Under the pieces are notes generated by a model. It searched no databases and was not told the origin of the DNA. It saw only the letters and a program-made list of their open reading frames with translations. This document shows, in pieces, positions 1 to 8,338 of a DNA stretch of 64,000 nt. Position 1 is the stretch's first letter. The number at the start of each line of letters is the position of its first letter. This DNA is from an uncultured Lachnospiraceae bacterium. GTDB lineage: Bacteria; Bacillota; Clostridia; Lachnospirales; Lachnospiraceae. The DNA lies in NCBI GenBank assembly GCA_946552115.1, contig CAMNRH010000016.1, forward strand, positions 1-64,000, read 5' to 3'. The translations under genes were made by a program, and so were the position numbers.

Positions 1-1118
1 AGCTGCGCCTCGGAATTTCTCTGCACCTCATAAAGCTTTGCGTCAGACTCCTGCTGTTTCGCATATTTTTCAGCATCCGCCTGCTTCTTTACGGTTGCTT
101 CCAGGCTCCGCTCCGTAAGCTCTACTTCCTTTTCCTTTAAAATAATTGCTTTTTCCTGTTTTGCAAGGTTCGCGTCTGCCGTTGTTATCTCCACGGTTTT
201 CCGCTCTGATTCCTTTTGAATCTGATAAGCTGCATCCGCCATCGCCTTTTTCGTATCCGCGTCCTTTTGAAGCTCTGCCTTGCGGATCTCCAGCTCGTTT
301 TCCTTCTGCGCAATCAGAGTTTCCGCGCTGATTTCCGCTTCCTTTGATTCCCTTGTGGCCTCTGCCTGAACAACGGCTTTTTCTTTCTGTGCCCTCGCTT
401 TTGCATTCGCAATCTCAAGCTCTGAGCTTACCTGAGCGTCATTGGCCTCTTTTTTTGCAATTGCCTGCGCCCTTGCAATTTCCTTTTCACTTTCGGCTCT
501 TGAAATTGCCGCATTTTTCTGGATTTTTACAATGTTATCCACACCTAGATTTTCAATTACCCCATTGCCGTCTACAAAATTCTGTACATTAAAGCTTACA
601 ATGTCCAGTCCCATTGACGCGAGATCTGGCTCCGCATTTTCTTTTACCAGATTCGCAAATTTTTGACGGTCGGATACCATCTCCTCCAGATTCATCTTAC
701 CGACAATCTCACGCATGTTACCTTCCAGAACCTCTCTGGAAACCTGCGCGATATATTCCACGGGCTTATTTAAAAAGTTCTGTGCTGCGAGAGCAAGCCG
801 GGCTTCATTGTCGCTGATTTTTACATTGACGGCCGCATCCACGCGGATATTGATGTAATCCGCCGTAGGCACTGCACTGGATGTTTTTACATCAATCGGA
901 ATCAGCTGCAGATTTAATTCATCTTTCTTCTCAAGAAACGGTATTTTAATTCCGGCCTTACCAATCAAAACTTTCGGCTGTTTGCGAAGACCTGAAATTA
1001 TGTATGCCGTATCCGGCGAAGCTTTCACATATCCTGTTATGAGAATAAGAATGATAAGAATCACTACTGCAATAACCGGGAGAAATGCTCCCACCATTTC
1101 TAAAGCTGCATTTAACAT
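1..1118 (-). CDS. Flotillin-like SPFH/band 7 membrane protein (3' end outside window)
   Basis: Seen: an open frame from the ATG at 1116-1118 runs off the window edge, so the C-terminus is missing. A good ribosome site (AGGAGGA) lies 6 bases before the ATG. The N-terminus has one hydrophobic segment at about residues 8-30, followed by an SPFH/PHB-type domain to about residue 200 and then a long charged, alanine- and glutamate-rich coiled coil. This order is that of bacterial flotillins (YuaG/FloT, YqiK). Known: flotillins are inserted in the inner leaflet and organise membrane microdomains. Inferred: the same role here. The usual NfeD partner gene is not beside it upstream, where lepB lies; it could be downstream, outside the window. 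Family call is firm, the exact subfamily is not. Confidence 0.88.
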   Translation of the reverse strand, partial: MLNAALEMVGAFLPVIAVVILIILILITGYVKASPDTAYIISGLRKQPKVLIGKAGIKIPFLEKKDELNLQLIPIDVKTSSAVPTADYINIRVDAAVNVKISDNEARLALAAQNFLNKPVEYIAQVSREVLEGNMREIVGKMNLEEMVSDRQKFANLVKENAEPDLASMGLDIVSFNVQNFVDGNGVIENLGVDNIVKIQKNAAISRAESEKEIARAQAIAKKEANDAQVSSELEIANAKARAQKEKAVVQAEATRESKEAEISAETLIAQKENELEIRKAELQKDADTKKAMADAAYQIQKESERKTVEITTADANLAKQEKAIILKEKEVELTERSLEATVKKQADAEKYAKQQESDAKLYEVQRNSEAQ

Positions 1119-1154
1119 TTGATATCCTCCTTTGTCTGTCATTTCTCTAACAAT

Positions 1155-1182
1155 ATTATACTATAATTGTTAAAAAATTCAA
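1155..1182 (-). promoter_or_regulatory. Promoter of the flotillin gene
   Basis: On the minus strand a -35 box TTGAAT (1177-1182) and a perfect -10 box TATAAT (1155-1160) are 16 bases apart, about 37 bases before the flotillin start. This gives the gene its own sigma-A type promoter downstream of lepB. Confidence 0.6.
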
Positions 1183-1197
1183 TTATTCTTACTGTTA

Positions 1198-1761
1198 TTA
1201 TTCCACTTTTGATATCCTGGGAAAATATTGAAACACCGCTTTTGCCAAAATCGCTTTTTTCTCAACATATTGATTTTCCCAATATCTGGAATCAAGGGAA
1301 TTGTTCCGGTTATCACCCATTACAAAATAATTGTCCTCCGGAATCTCATACGGCCCGAAGCTCCCCTCCATAGTTTCTTTTAAGTAGGTCTCTTTCAGGG
1401 GCTTTTCGGAATCATTAATATAAACCTCTCCGTCCTCAATCCGAACCGTATCTCCCGGAAGTCCGATAATCCTTTTTATAAAAATCTGGGACTCATCATC
1501 CGGATACCGGAATAATACAATATCCTGTCTCTCGGGCTTTTCACATAAATATGCCAGACGAAACCCGATAATCCTGTCGCCGGGATGAATGGTATCCTCC
1601 ATAGAGCCGGACGGAATGCGGGCATTGACAATCAAAACCTTACTGCAAAATAAGGAAAGAATAACCGCGATAAGCAGAATCGGAACATACTCCCGGATTA
1701 TCCCGCCTTTTCTTTTTATTTCTTTTTCCCCATGTATCTGTTCCTCTTCCAATAATGTCAT
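1198..1761 (-). CDS. lepB: Signal peptidase I
   Basis: Cleaves signal peptides from exported proteins at the outer face of the membrane. Seen: a cytoplasmic N-terminal stretch, one membrane segment (about residues 25-45), then the SGSM box with the catalytic serine at about residue 53 and the FIKR box with the general-base lysine at about residue 96. The downstream GDNRNNSLDSR box is typical of type I peptidases. Length 187 residues is usual for Gram-positive enzymes. The frame could also start at a GTG at 1782, overlapping the stop of the KtrA gene, but GGAG stands 7 bases before the ATG at 1761, so I chose that. Translationally close to the potassium-uptake genes upstream, although the functions are unrelated. 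Confidence 0.93.
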   Translation of the reverse strand: MTLLEEEQIHGEKEIKRKGGIIREYVPILLIAVILSLFCSKVLIVNARIPSGSMEDTIHPGDRIIGFRLAYLCEKPERQDIVLFRYPDDESQIFIKRIIGLPGDTVRIEDGEVYINDSEKPLKETYLKETMEGSFGPYEIPEDNYFVMGDNRNNSLDSRYWENQYVEKKAILAKAVFQYFPRISKVE

Positions 1762-1781
1762 ACATCTTCTCCATTTCAGCA

Positions 1782-2423
1782 CTATATTTTTTCTAATTTA
1801 TCATTGGCTCCAAGCATCATTAATATCATACCCTGTTTTAACGGCATATTCGGATCCGGCGTAATATTAATGTTTTCGCCCTCTTTAATTCCTATCACAT
1901 TAATATCATGAATTTTTCTTATTTCTAATTCTTTCAGGGTTTTCCCGATCCATTCTTTCGGTACAAGACTTTCCACAACACTATAGTCCGGAGACAAAGC
2001 AATCCAGTCTGCCAGATTTGCAGACAAAAGATTTTTTGCAATTCGCTTCCCCATCTCCTCTTCCGGAAAAACAATCGCATCCGCACCGATTTTCCGAAGC
2101 ACCTCCGCGTGTCTTTCGTCGCGGGCTTTACAGAGAATATAGGGAATCCCTATCTCCTTTGCAACAAGCGTCGCCATAATACTGCTTTCCATACTCTCGG
2201 AGACGGCCACTACAAGCCCGTCAAAATTTCTGCTTCCTAAAGAATACAAAAGCTCGGGATTACCGATATCCGCCTGCATCGCATACGTAACCTTATCCGC
2301 AATGTCATTTACACGCTCCATATTCTGGTCGACAGCGGCGACGTCACAGCCCAGTCTCTGCAGCGTTACCGCCACGCTCGCCCCAAATGCCCCAAGCCCC
2401 AGCACTGCAAATTGTTTCTTCAT
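1782..2423 (-). CDS. ktrA: KtrA/TrkA-type potassium uptake regulatory subunit
   Basis: Cytoplasmic RCK subunit that gates the KtrB channel. Seen: N-terminal Rossmann fold with the GLGAFGASVA nucleotide loop (residues 8-17) and an acidic residue ending the second strand (VDQN), then a C-terminal TrkA_C domain from about residue 135. Known: RCK_N binds ATP/ADP or NAD(H) and TrkA_C domains of KtrA bind cyclic di-AMP in other Firmicutes. The length of 213 residues is normal. It sits 52 bases downstream of the channel gene and ends at the lepB start region, so it is probably cotranscribed with both. A clear ribosome site (AAGGAGAG) precedes the ATG. Confidence 0.93.
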   Translation of the reverse strand: MKKQFAVLGLGAFGASVAVTLQRLGCDVAAVDQNMERVNDIADKVTYAMQADIGNPELLYSLGSRNFDGLVVAVSESMESSIMATLVAKEIGIPYILCKARDERHAEVLRKIGADAIVFPEEEMGKRIAKNLLSANLADWIALSPDYSVVESLVPKEWIGKTLKELEIRKIHDINVIGIKEGENINITPDPNMPLKQGMILMMLGANDKLEKI

Positions 2424-2475
2424 AGTTTCTCTCCTTCCGTCTGCGGTTTCATTCCAATTTTTTCATTTATACAAA

Positions 2476-3846
2476 CTATCCGACCATAATTGACTCCTCC
2501 GGAAGACTCCGGATGCGGTCTCTCGGATGGGATTTCCCCGCAAATAAAAGCGCCAGCGTCAAAGGTCCCAGTCTTCCGGCATACATCATTACAATTAAAA
2601 TACACTGGCTGATTCTGCTAAGACGCGGCGTCAAGTCGGCAGTAAGGCCTACCGTTCCTGTCGCTGACGCCGTCTCATATATTACGTTGACTGCCGGTAT
2701 CGTATCCGGCTCAATCATAAGGATTACAATTGTTCCTGTAAAAAGAACTGTAAATGCAGCCATCACAACGCAAAAGCCGGTACGAAAATTAGCGGCTGTT
2801 ATCTTCCTTCCCATGCATTCGGTATCATTCCCTCCCCGCACAAATGTAAGGCACGAAAGAAACAGCATGGCAAGTGTCGTTGTCTTTATTCCGCCGGCCG
2901 TTCCACCTGGAGAGCCGCCGATGAACATTAAAAACGCACAAAATAATTTTGATTCCTCATGCATCATCCCCTGGGAAAATGTATAAAAGCCCGCCGTTCT
3001 TGTTGTCACAGACTGAAATGCCGACGCTAAAAGCTTTTGTCCGGCATTCATATTCCCGATTGTATCCGGATTATGATACTCCGAAACGAATATAAATACG
3101 GTTCCGGAAATCAAAAGCGCCGCCGACATCATAAGCGCAAGCTTTGAATGAAGCTTAAGCCCTGTAAACCACCGTCGCCCCGGACGCTCCCGGTGAATCA
3201 GCTTTCTGCCGTTTTCAATCATATCAAACCAGACTGTAAATCCGATACCGCTTAAAATGATAAGGAGCATCGTCGTAATATTCATAAGCGGATTCATCGC
3301 ATAATCCGCAAAGCTGTTCTCTCCCAATATGTCAATCCCCGCATTGCAGAACGCAGATACCGAATGAAAAACAGCATACCAAATACCGCGAATCACACCG
3401 TATTCCGGTATAAACTGAAATGAATACAATACCGCTCCCACACCCTCCACGGTAAGCGTACCCAGTATCACCTTTCTAACGAGCGCCACGATTCCGCCCA
3501 AACGCTCTGCGCCATAGGCCTCCTGAAGTACAACCCTTTCCTTTACCGTGATTTTTCTGTGAAGCAAAAGGAAAAAGGATGCCGCACACGCAATGACGCC
3601 AAGTCCTCCAATCTGTATGAGGAAAAGCACGATAATCTTTCCGAATAAAGTAAACTGCGCCGCCGGTACAATTGTTACAAGCCCTGTCACGCACACGCAG
3701 GTTGCGGAAGTAAACAGCGCATCTATAAATGCAATCGGACGCGTGTTGCTGACAGGAAGATACAGGAACACTCCACCCGCCAAAATGATTCCAAGGAAAC
3801 CCAGCGCCGTTATTTGCACGGTATTCCATCTGACATTTTTCTTCAT
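2476..3846 (-). CDS. ktrB: TrkH/KtrB-family potassium channel subunit
   Basis: Membrane pore of the sodium-dependent potassium uptake system, partner of the KtrA subunit encoded next. Seen: about ten hydrophobic segments arranged as four M1-P-M2 repeats, with filter-like loops such as TCVCVTGL, SVSAFCNAGID, SVTTRTAGF and SATGTVGLT. The glycines in these loops are the expected filter residues. I place the start at 3846 (MKKNVRW, 457 residues) because GGAG precedes it at a proper distance; the frame is open 21 codons further upstream, but that stretch covers the promoter. The length fits KtrB (about 450 residues). Confidence 0.93.
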   Translation of the reverse strand: MKKNVRWNTVQITALGFLGIILAGGVFLYLPVSNTRPIAFIDALFTSATCVCVTGLVTIVPAAQFTLFGKIIVLFLIQIGGLGVIACAASFFLLLHRKITVKERVVLQEAYGAERLGGIVALVRKVILGTLTVEGVGAVLYSFQFIPEYGVIRGIWYAVFHSVSAFCNAGIDILGENSFADYAMNPLMNITTMLLIILSGIGFTVWFDMIENGRKLIHRERPGRRWFTGLKLHSKLALMMSAALLISGTVFIFVSEYHNPDTIGNMNAGQKLLASAFQSVTTRTAGFYTFSQGMMHEESKLFCAFLMFIGGSPGGTAGGIKTTTLAMLFLSCLTFVRGGNDTECMGRKITAANFRTGFCVVMAAFTVLFTGTIVILMIEPDTIPAVNVIYETASATGTVGLTADLTPRLSRISQCILIVMMYAGRLGPLTLALLFAGKSHPRDRIRSLPEESIMVG

Positions 3847-3863
3847 ACTCTTTTCTCCATTAC

Positions 3864-3904
3864 TGTGATATATATATTGTATCACATTTCCAAATTGCTT
3901 AGCA
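3864..3904 (-). promoter_or_regulatory. Promoter of ktrBA with overlapping inverted repeat
   Basis: On the minus strand a TACAAT -10 box (3876-3881) has a weak TTGCTA -35 box 18 bases upstream. A 7-bp inverted repeat (TGTGATA, 9-base spacer, TATCACA) at 3864-3886 covers the -10 box and looks like an operator. No regulator is assigned. Confidence 0.4.
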
Positions 3905-4062
3905 ATCAAAGAGGCCGGACACGGATTGGTATAACCCCTTTAATGCCAGGGCCTTTCTCTTTATATAAAATATTTACCCTTTGAATATAGGAAACAGTTC
4001 TTTACAAACTCTCTATCACACTTTTTCATTGGCCTCACATTCCTATACATTCTTTTTCACTC

Positions 4063-4542
4063 TTACTTATGATACGGTTCTCTATTTATAATCCGGAAAC
4101 TTCTGTATATCTGCTCCAAGAGCACCACTCTCATCAGCTGATGCGGAAACGTCATCCTCGAAAAGCTCAAAGCAAAATCTGATTTTTCCAGTACCTCTTT
4201 CCCAAGCCCGATGGAGCCTCCTATAATAAAAATAATATGACTCTTTCCCTGTATGCCAAGTGCTTCTATCTTTTCTGCAAGCTCTTCGGACGAAAGTTGC
4301 TTCCCGGAAATCTCAAGAGTAATTACAAAGGCATCCTGCCGGATATATCTGATTACCCTGCAGGCTTCTTTCGCCCGTACCAGCTCATCTGCCCCGCCTC
4401 CTGCATGCTCCGCCATTTTTTCATCCGCCACTTCAATGATTTCCAGCCGGCAATATTTACCGAGTCTCTTTTTATATTCTGAAATCGCTTCTTTTAAATA
4501 TTTTTCTTTTATTTTCCCTACGGTTATTAATGTAATTTTCAT
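4063..4542 (-). CDS. rlmH: 23S rRNA (pseudouridine-1915 N3) methyltransferase RlmH
   Basis: Methylates pseudouridine 1915 in helix 69 of 23S rRNA, using S-adenosylmethionine. Seen: the whole 159-residue SPOUT-family protein, with the N-terminal ITLITVGKIKEKYLKE start, the cofactor-knot loop IIGGSIGLGKEV (about residues 105-116) and the C-terminal signature EQIYRSFRIINREPYHK. That tail is almost invariant in the family and the length is exactly typical. It begins 5 bases after the ZIP transporter stop and is probably cotranscribed with it; there is no functional tie. The ribosome site is weak. Confidence 0.96.
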   Translation of the reverse strand: MKITLITVGKIKEKYLKEAISEYKKRLGKYCRLEIIEVADEKMAEHAGGGADELVRAKEACRVIRYIRQDAFVITLEISGKQLSSEELAEKIEALGIQGKSHIIFIIGGSIGLGKEVLEKSDFALSFSRMTFPHQLMRVVLLEQIYRSFRIINREPYHK

Positions 4543-4547
4543 GTTCT

Positions 4548-5327
4548 TTATCCCAATGCCACATCCAATATCATCATCAGCACAAAGCCTGCTGCAAAGC
4601 CAATTGTTCCGGCATTGCTATGCTCCCCTTGCGCCGATTCCGGCACAAGCTCCTCTACAACAACATAAATCATTGCTCCCGCCGCAAATGCCAGAAGATA
4701 TGGAAGCACCGGAGTGATATAGGCGGCGAGAAGCACCGTAATTCCCCCTGCAACAGGCTCCACGATTCCTGACAGGGTTCCGTACAGAAACGCTTTTTTT
4801 CGGCCGCCTCCTTCACTTCTTATCGGAAGCGACACGATAAATCCCTCCGGAAGATTCTGAACGGCGATTCCGATTGCCAGTGTGAACGCACCGGCTGCCG
4901 TTACCTTCGCATTATCTGTCAGAAGCCCTGCAAACACGGCGCCACTTGAGATTCCCTCCGGTATATTATGAATTGTCACTGCCATAATAAGCATCATAGA
5001 ACGATTCCATACACACCGCGGCCCTTCTGTCTCATCGGATCCGATATGCATATGGGGAATCGCCCTGTCAAGAAACAATAAAAACCCAATGCCGAGAAGA
5101 AACCCGGCCGCAGCCGGTACAAAGGCAAATTTTCCCATGTGCTCTGACATGTCCATAGCAGGAATCAAAAGCGACCATACCGAGGCCGCAACCATAACAC
5201 CGGCTGCAAAGCCAAGAAGTATTTTTTGAATCAAAGGTTTTAATTCATTTCTCATAAACAGCACGCATGCCGCACCTGCTGTCGTTCCGATAAAAGGAAT
5301 CATAAGTCCCAAGAATATTGTCATCAT
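4548..5327 (-). CDS. ZIP-family metal transporter
   Basis: Integral membrane protein for divalent metal (zinc or similar) movement into the cytoplasm. Seen: eight hydrophobic segments over 259 residues. The two metal-site helices of the family carry HNIPEG (histidine 120) and NLPEG (about residue 158), and a histidine-containing loop (IPHMHIG) lies between segments 3 and 4. The layout matches the bacterial GufA/ZupT branch. Substrate cannot be told from sequence. First gene of a pair with rlmH. Ribosome site GAAAGGAAG is 5 bases before the ATG. Confidence 0.9.
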   Translation of the reverse strand: MMTIFLGLMIPFIGTTAGAACVLFMRNELKPLIQKILLGFAAGVMVAASVWSLLIPAMDMSEHMGKFAFVPAAAGFLLGIGFLLFLDRAIPHMHIGSDETEGPRCVWNRSMMLIMAVTIHNIPEGISSGAVFAGLLTDNAKVTAAGAFTLAIGIAVQNLPEGFIVSLPIRSEGGGRKKAFLYGTLSGIVEPVAGGITVLLAAYITPVLPYLLAFAAGAMIYVVVEELVPESAQGEHSNAGTIGFAAGFVLMMILDVALG

Positions 5328-5434
5328 AAAACTTCCTTTCTCTATATACAGAATACTATATCAGTATAGCATATTTGGGAATAATATCATAGGCCGGCGG
5401 CAGACAGAAAAATTTCAGGGCCAAAGTCTGCATA

Positions 5435-5475
5435 TAAAAAAATACTGCACGAATCTTCAGAATCCGTACAGTATC
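5435..5475 (-). terminator. Intrinsic terminator after nfnB
   Basis: On the minus strand a near-perfect 15-bp stem (arms ATACTGTACGGATTC and its partner) with a 4-base loop is followed by a run of seven T. It closes the nfnAB transcript 20 bases after the stop codon. Confidence 0.85.
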
Positions 5476-5495
5476 TTTCTATATATTTTCAATCG

Positions 5496-6884
5496 TTATT
5501 TTCCGGATAACAGCTCATGGATACCTTTCGCCCCGGCTTTACCTGCACCCATAGCGAGAATAACCGTTGCCGCGCCTGTTACCGCATCTCCGCCTGCGAA
5601 TACACATGCTTTTGATGTCTGTCCGTTTTCTTCCTCTGCCACAATACATTTTCTTCTGTTTGTCTCAAGACCTTTCGTTGTAGAAGCAATCAACGGATTT
5701 GGAGAGGTTCCGAGAGACATAATAACCGTATCCAGCTCAATCTCATACTCGGAACCCGGGATCTCTACCGGGCGTCTTCTGCCGGATGCATCTGGTTCTC
5801 CCAGTTCCATCTTCACTACGGTCATTCCTTTCACCCAGCCGTTCTCGTCTACAAGAATTTCCTTTGGATTCGTAAGAAGATCAAAGATAACGCCTTCTTC
5901 CTTTGCATGATGTACCTCTTCTACTCTGGCCGGAAGCTCTGCCTCGCTGCGGCGGTATACAATATGTACCTCTGCGCCGAGACGAAGCGCTGTTCTTGCC
6001 GCATCCATCGCTACGTTACCGCCGCCCACAACGGCAACTTTCTTTCCGGCTGCAATCGGAGTGTCGTAAGATTCGTCAAAGGCTTTCATCAGATTACTTC
6101 TTGTCAGATATTCATTTGCAGAGAATACGCCGTTTGCCGTCTCTCCTGGAATTCCCATGAACATCGGAAGTCCTGCGCCGGAACCGATAAACACTGCTTC
6201 AAAGTTCTCTTCCTCCATCAGCTGGTCGACTGTTGTGGATTTGCCGATTACTACGTTAGTCTCAAATTTAACGCCTAATTCTTTTACCTTTTCAATCTCT
6301 TTCTTTACAACCTTATGCTTTGGAAGACGGAATTCCGGAATACCGTATACAAGTACGCCGCCAAGCTCATGCAGCGCTTCAAATACCGTCACCTCATAGC
6401 CTAATTTTGCCAAATCTCCCGCACAGGTCAGTCCTGACGGACCGGAGCCGATAACTGCAACCTTATGCCCGTTCGTCTTCTCCGCTTTCGCAGGTTTAAT
6501 ATCATGCTCCAATGCATAATCCGCAACAAACCTTTCAAGCTTACCGATAGATACCGGATCACCCTTAATCCCGCGGATACATTTGCACTCACACTGGGAT
6601 TCCTGCGGACATACACGGCCGCAGATAGCCGGGAGCGCGGAGGATTCGCCGATTACTTTATATGCCCCCTCAATATCCCCTTCCTTTACCTTTGACACAA
6701 ATCCCGGAATATTAATCGCCACCGGACAGCCCTGAATACATTTTGCGTTTTTGCAGTTTAAGCAGCGGGAAGCCTCCTCCATCGCCTCTTCTTTATTATA
6801 TCCGTAGCATACTTCCTCAAAATTTGTTGCTCTTTCTTTTGCATCCTGCTCTCTTACAGGAATTCTTTTCAATACATCAGCCAT
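5496..6884 (-). CDS. nfnB: NfnB / GltD-like large subunit of NADH-dependent ferredoxin:NADP oxidoreductase
   Basis: Seen: 462 residues with an N-terminal cysteine block for two [4Fe-4S] clusters (CLNCKNAKCIQGCPV at about 41-55 and CGRVCPQESQCECKC at about 88-102), then two dinucleotide folds: FAD loop GSGPSGLTCAG and NADP loop GGGNVAMDAARTA. It resembles the small subunit of glutamate synthase. Its start overlaps the stop of a ferredoxin-NADP reductase-like gene, which is the NfnAB arrangement. Known: NfnAB bifurcates electrons, coupling NADPH oxidation to reduction of NAD and ferredoxin, and runs in reverse. Inferred: this function rather than glutamate synthase, because no large GltB gene is present. 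An older name is SudA (sulfide dehydrogenase). Confidence 0.88.
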   Translation of the reverse strand: MADVLKRIPVREQDAKERATNFEEVCYGYNKEEAMEEASRCLNCKNAKCIQGCPVAINIPGFVSKVKEGDIEGAYKVIGESSALPAICGRVCPQESQCECKCIRGIKGDPVSIGKLERFVADYALEHDIKPAKAEKTNGHKVAVIGSGPSGLTCAGDLAKLGYEVTVFEALHELGGVLVYGIPEFRLPKHKVVKKEIEKVKELGVKFETNVVIGKSTTVDQLMEEENFEAVFIGSGAGLPMFMGIPGETANGVFSANEYLTRSNLMKAFDESYDTPIAAGKKVAVVGGGNVAMDAARTALRLGAEVHIVYRRSEAELPARVEEVHHAKEEGVIFDLLTNPKEILVDENGWVKGMTVVKMELGEPDASGRRRPVEIPGSEYEIELDTVIMSLGTSPNPLIASTTKGLETNRRKCIVAEEENGQTSKACVFAGGDAVTGAATVILAMGAGKAGAKGIHELLSGK

Positions 6885-7771
6885 TAATTATCACCTCCGC
6901 AATTACCACATCCACCGTGGTGGGTGTCTCCTTCTTGTACTTTCAGAATCGCCCGGCCCTCATCCGTTTTATACATCTGCTGTCTCTTCATCGCATTATC
7001 AAAATCTACAAGATGTCCGTCAAATTCCGGTCCGTCTACACAGGCAAACTTCACCTCTCCGCCTACAATTACACGACAGGCTCCGCACATACCGGTTCCG
7101 TCAACCATAATCGGATTCATGCTGACAATTGTAGGAATCTCAAGCTTCTTTGTAAGAAGACAGGTAAACTTCATCATAATCATCGGTCCGATGGCAACAC
7201 ATACGTCATACTTGTTCCCCTCTTCTACAAGCTTCTCTATCTTTGTTGTAACCATACCCGCATGGCCGTATGTACCGTCGTCCGTACACGGATAATAATT
7301 TCCTGCAACGGATTCCATCTCTCTTTCCAAAATCAGCATGTCCTTTGTCTTGGAGCCAACAATGACATCTACGTCTATCCCATGCTCCCTGAGCCATTTT
7401 ACCTGCGGATAAACAGGAGCCGCACCGACGCCGCCGGCTACAAACAACATCTTCTTGCTTTTAAGGCTTTCGATATCTTCTTCTACGAATTCCGACGGAC
7501 ACCCGAGAGGGCCGATAAAATCGCGGAAAGAATCTCCTGCTTTCAGGGCAGACATCTTCATCGTAGATGCCCCGACCTCCTGGAATACGATTGTAATCGT
7601 CCCTGCTTCTCTGTCATAATCACAGATTGTCAGCGGAATTCTCTCGCCTTTTTCATCCATCTTAACAATGACAAACTGTCCAGGCTCACAATGCTTTGCA
7701 ACACGCGGCGCCTCAACATCCATAAGATAGATTTTATCAGCCAGTTTCTCAGCTTTTAATATCTTGTACAT
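6884..7771 (-). CDS. nfnA: NfnA small subunit (ferredoxin-NADP reductase-like, [2Fe-2S])
   Basis: Seen: 295 residues with an N-terminal FAD-binding barrel (RIPLTICDYD near residues 44-53), an NAD-binding domain with VAGGVGAAPVYPQ, and a C-terminal iron-sulfur motif CGACRV...KFACVDGPEFDGH. Known: in NfnA the [2Fe-2S] cluster is held by three cysteines and one aspartate, and the NAD site is here. The next gene (nfnB) overlaps its stop codon, so the two subunits are translationally coupled. The protein would supply the bifurcating complex that balances NADH, NADPH and reduced ferredoxin in the cytoplasm. Ribosome site AGGAGGAACG precedes the ATG. Confidence in the pair is high; the alternative label is sulfide dehydrogenase subunit beta. 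Confidence 0.88.
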   Translation of the reverse strand: MYKILKAEKLADKIYLMDVEAPRVAKHCEPGQFVIVKMDEKGERIPLTICDYDREAGTITIVFQEVGASTMKMSALKAGDSFRDFIGPLGCPSEFVEEDIESLKSKKMLFVAGGVGAAPVYPQVKWLREHGIDVDVIVGSKTKDMLILEREMESVAGNYYPCTDDGTYGHAGMVTTKIEKLVEEGNKYDVCVAIGPMIMMKFTCLLTKKLEIPTIVSMNPIMVDGTGMCGACRVIVGGEVKFACVDGPEFDGHLVDFDNAMKRQQMYKTDEGRAILKVQEGDTHHGGCGNCGGDN

Positions 7772-7802
7772 CTTACGTTCCTCCTAATCATTTTATATAA
7801 AC

Positions 7803-7831
7803 ATAATAATGCATATTTTCATAAATATCAA
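7803..7831 (-). promoter_or_regulatory. Promoter of nfnAB
   Basis: Minus-strand TTGATA (7826-7831) and TATTAT (7803-7808) with a 17-base spacer, about 32 bases before the nfnA start. I looked for a Rex-type GTTAA-N4-TTAAC site here and found none. Confidence 0.5.
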
Positions 7832-7861
7832 GTATCTATAATCAGATGATGGAAGAACTAT

Positions 7862-8191
7862 TTACGAAACACGGCCTAAAATATGTACCGGAAATATCTT
7901 AAATATCGTTGACGCCAACACCAGTGTCCAGAGAATTCTTTTCCTTTCCCTTTTGTTTTCCGAAAGCTCTTTCAAGCCTTTGCAGCTATCCGCCAGCCTT
8001 GATTTTCCTTTCCTTATATCGGCCAGTATTTTAAGTCCCGCCCACGACTGGAATGCCGTAAGCAAAAATATCATACAATTTTTCCAAACACGCCTGTTTC
8101 CGGATATAAGATAATAAATTCCCTCCGATATTCCTGCAAATGTCGCTATATGATGTATCCATATACAGACAAATAATTCTTTTTCTTTCAT
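7862..8191 (-). CDS. Small hypothetical membrane protein
   Basis: I do not recognise this 109-residue protein. Seen: two or three hydrophobic stretches (about residues 7-29, 37-57 and 86-105) separated by a very basic, charged loop (KGKSRLADSCKGLKELSENKRERKR). A GGGG ribosome-like site lies 11 bases before the ATG. It stands alone between the nfnAB promoter and the alcohol dehydrogenase terminator, on the same strand as both. No catalytic motif is visible. The hydrophobic pattern and ribosome site favour a real gene, but it could still be a chance frame. Confidence 0.5.
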   Translation of the reverse strand: MKEKELFVCIWIHHIATFAGISEGIYYLISGNRRVWKNCMIFLLTAFQSWAGLKILADIRKGKSRLADSCKGLKELSENKRERKRILWTLVLASTIFKIFPVHILGRVS

Positions 8192-8284
8192 CTTATCTGA
8201 CCCCTTTCAGCAATCCTGTCTCTATTGTACAGCATCTTTCTGTCAGAATATAGATGAAAAAATCGCAAATTACTACATTATCCG

Positions 8285-8322
8285 CAAAAAAGAGCACCCT
8301 GCGCCTGATCGGCAGGATGCTC
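8285..8322 (-). terminator. Intrinsic terminator after the alcohol dehydrogenase gene
   Basis: Minus-strand stem GAGCATCCTGC / GCAGGGTGCTC with one mismatch, loop of about nine bases, then six T. It starts 17 bases after the stop codon. Confidence 0.85.
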
Positions 8323-8338
8323 CCATTCAAATTTATAC

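Noticed and set aside
1165-1182. Possible Rex box in front of the flotillin gene (TTGTTAA followed by TTCAATT)
   Set aside because: Only one half-site matches; the other arm differs at four of seven bases.
6743-7759. Long open frame of 338 codons on the plus strand
   Set aside because: It lies antisense to the well-supported nfnA/nfnB genes, has no ribosome site, and its product looks like a reverse reading of those genes (rich in histidine, arginine and cysteine).
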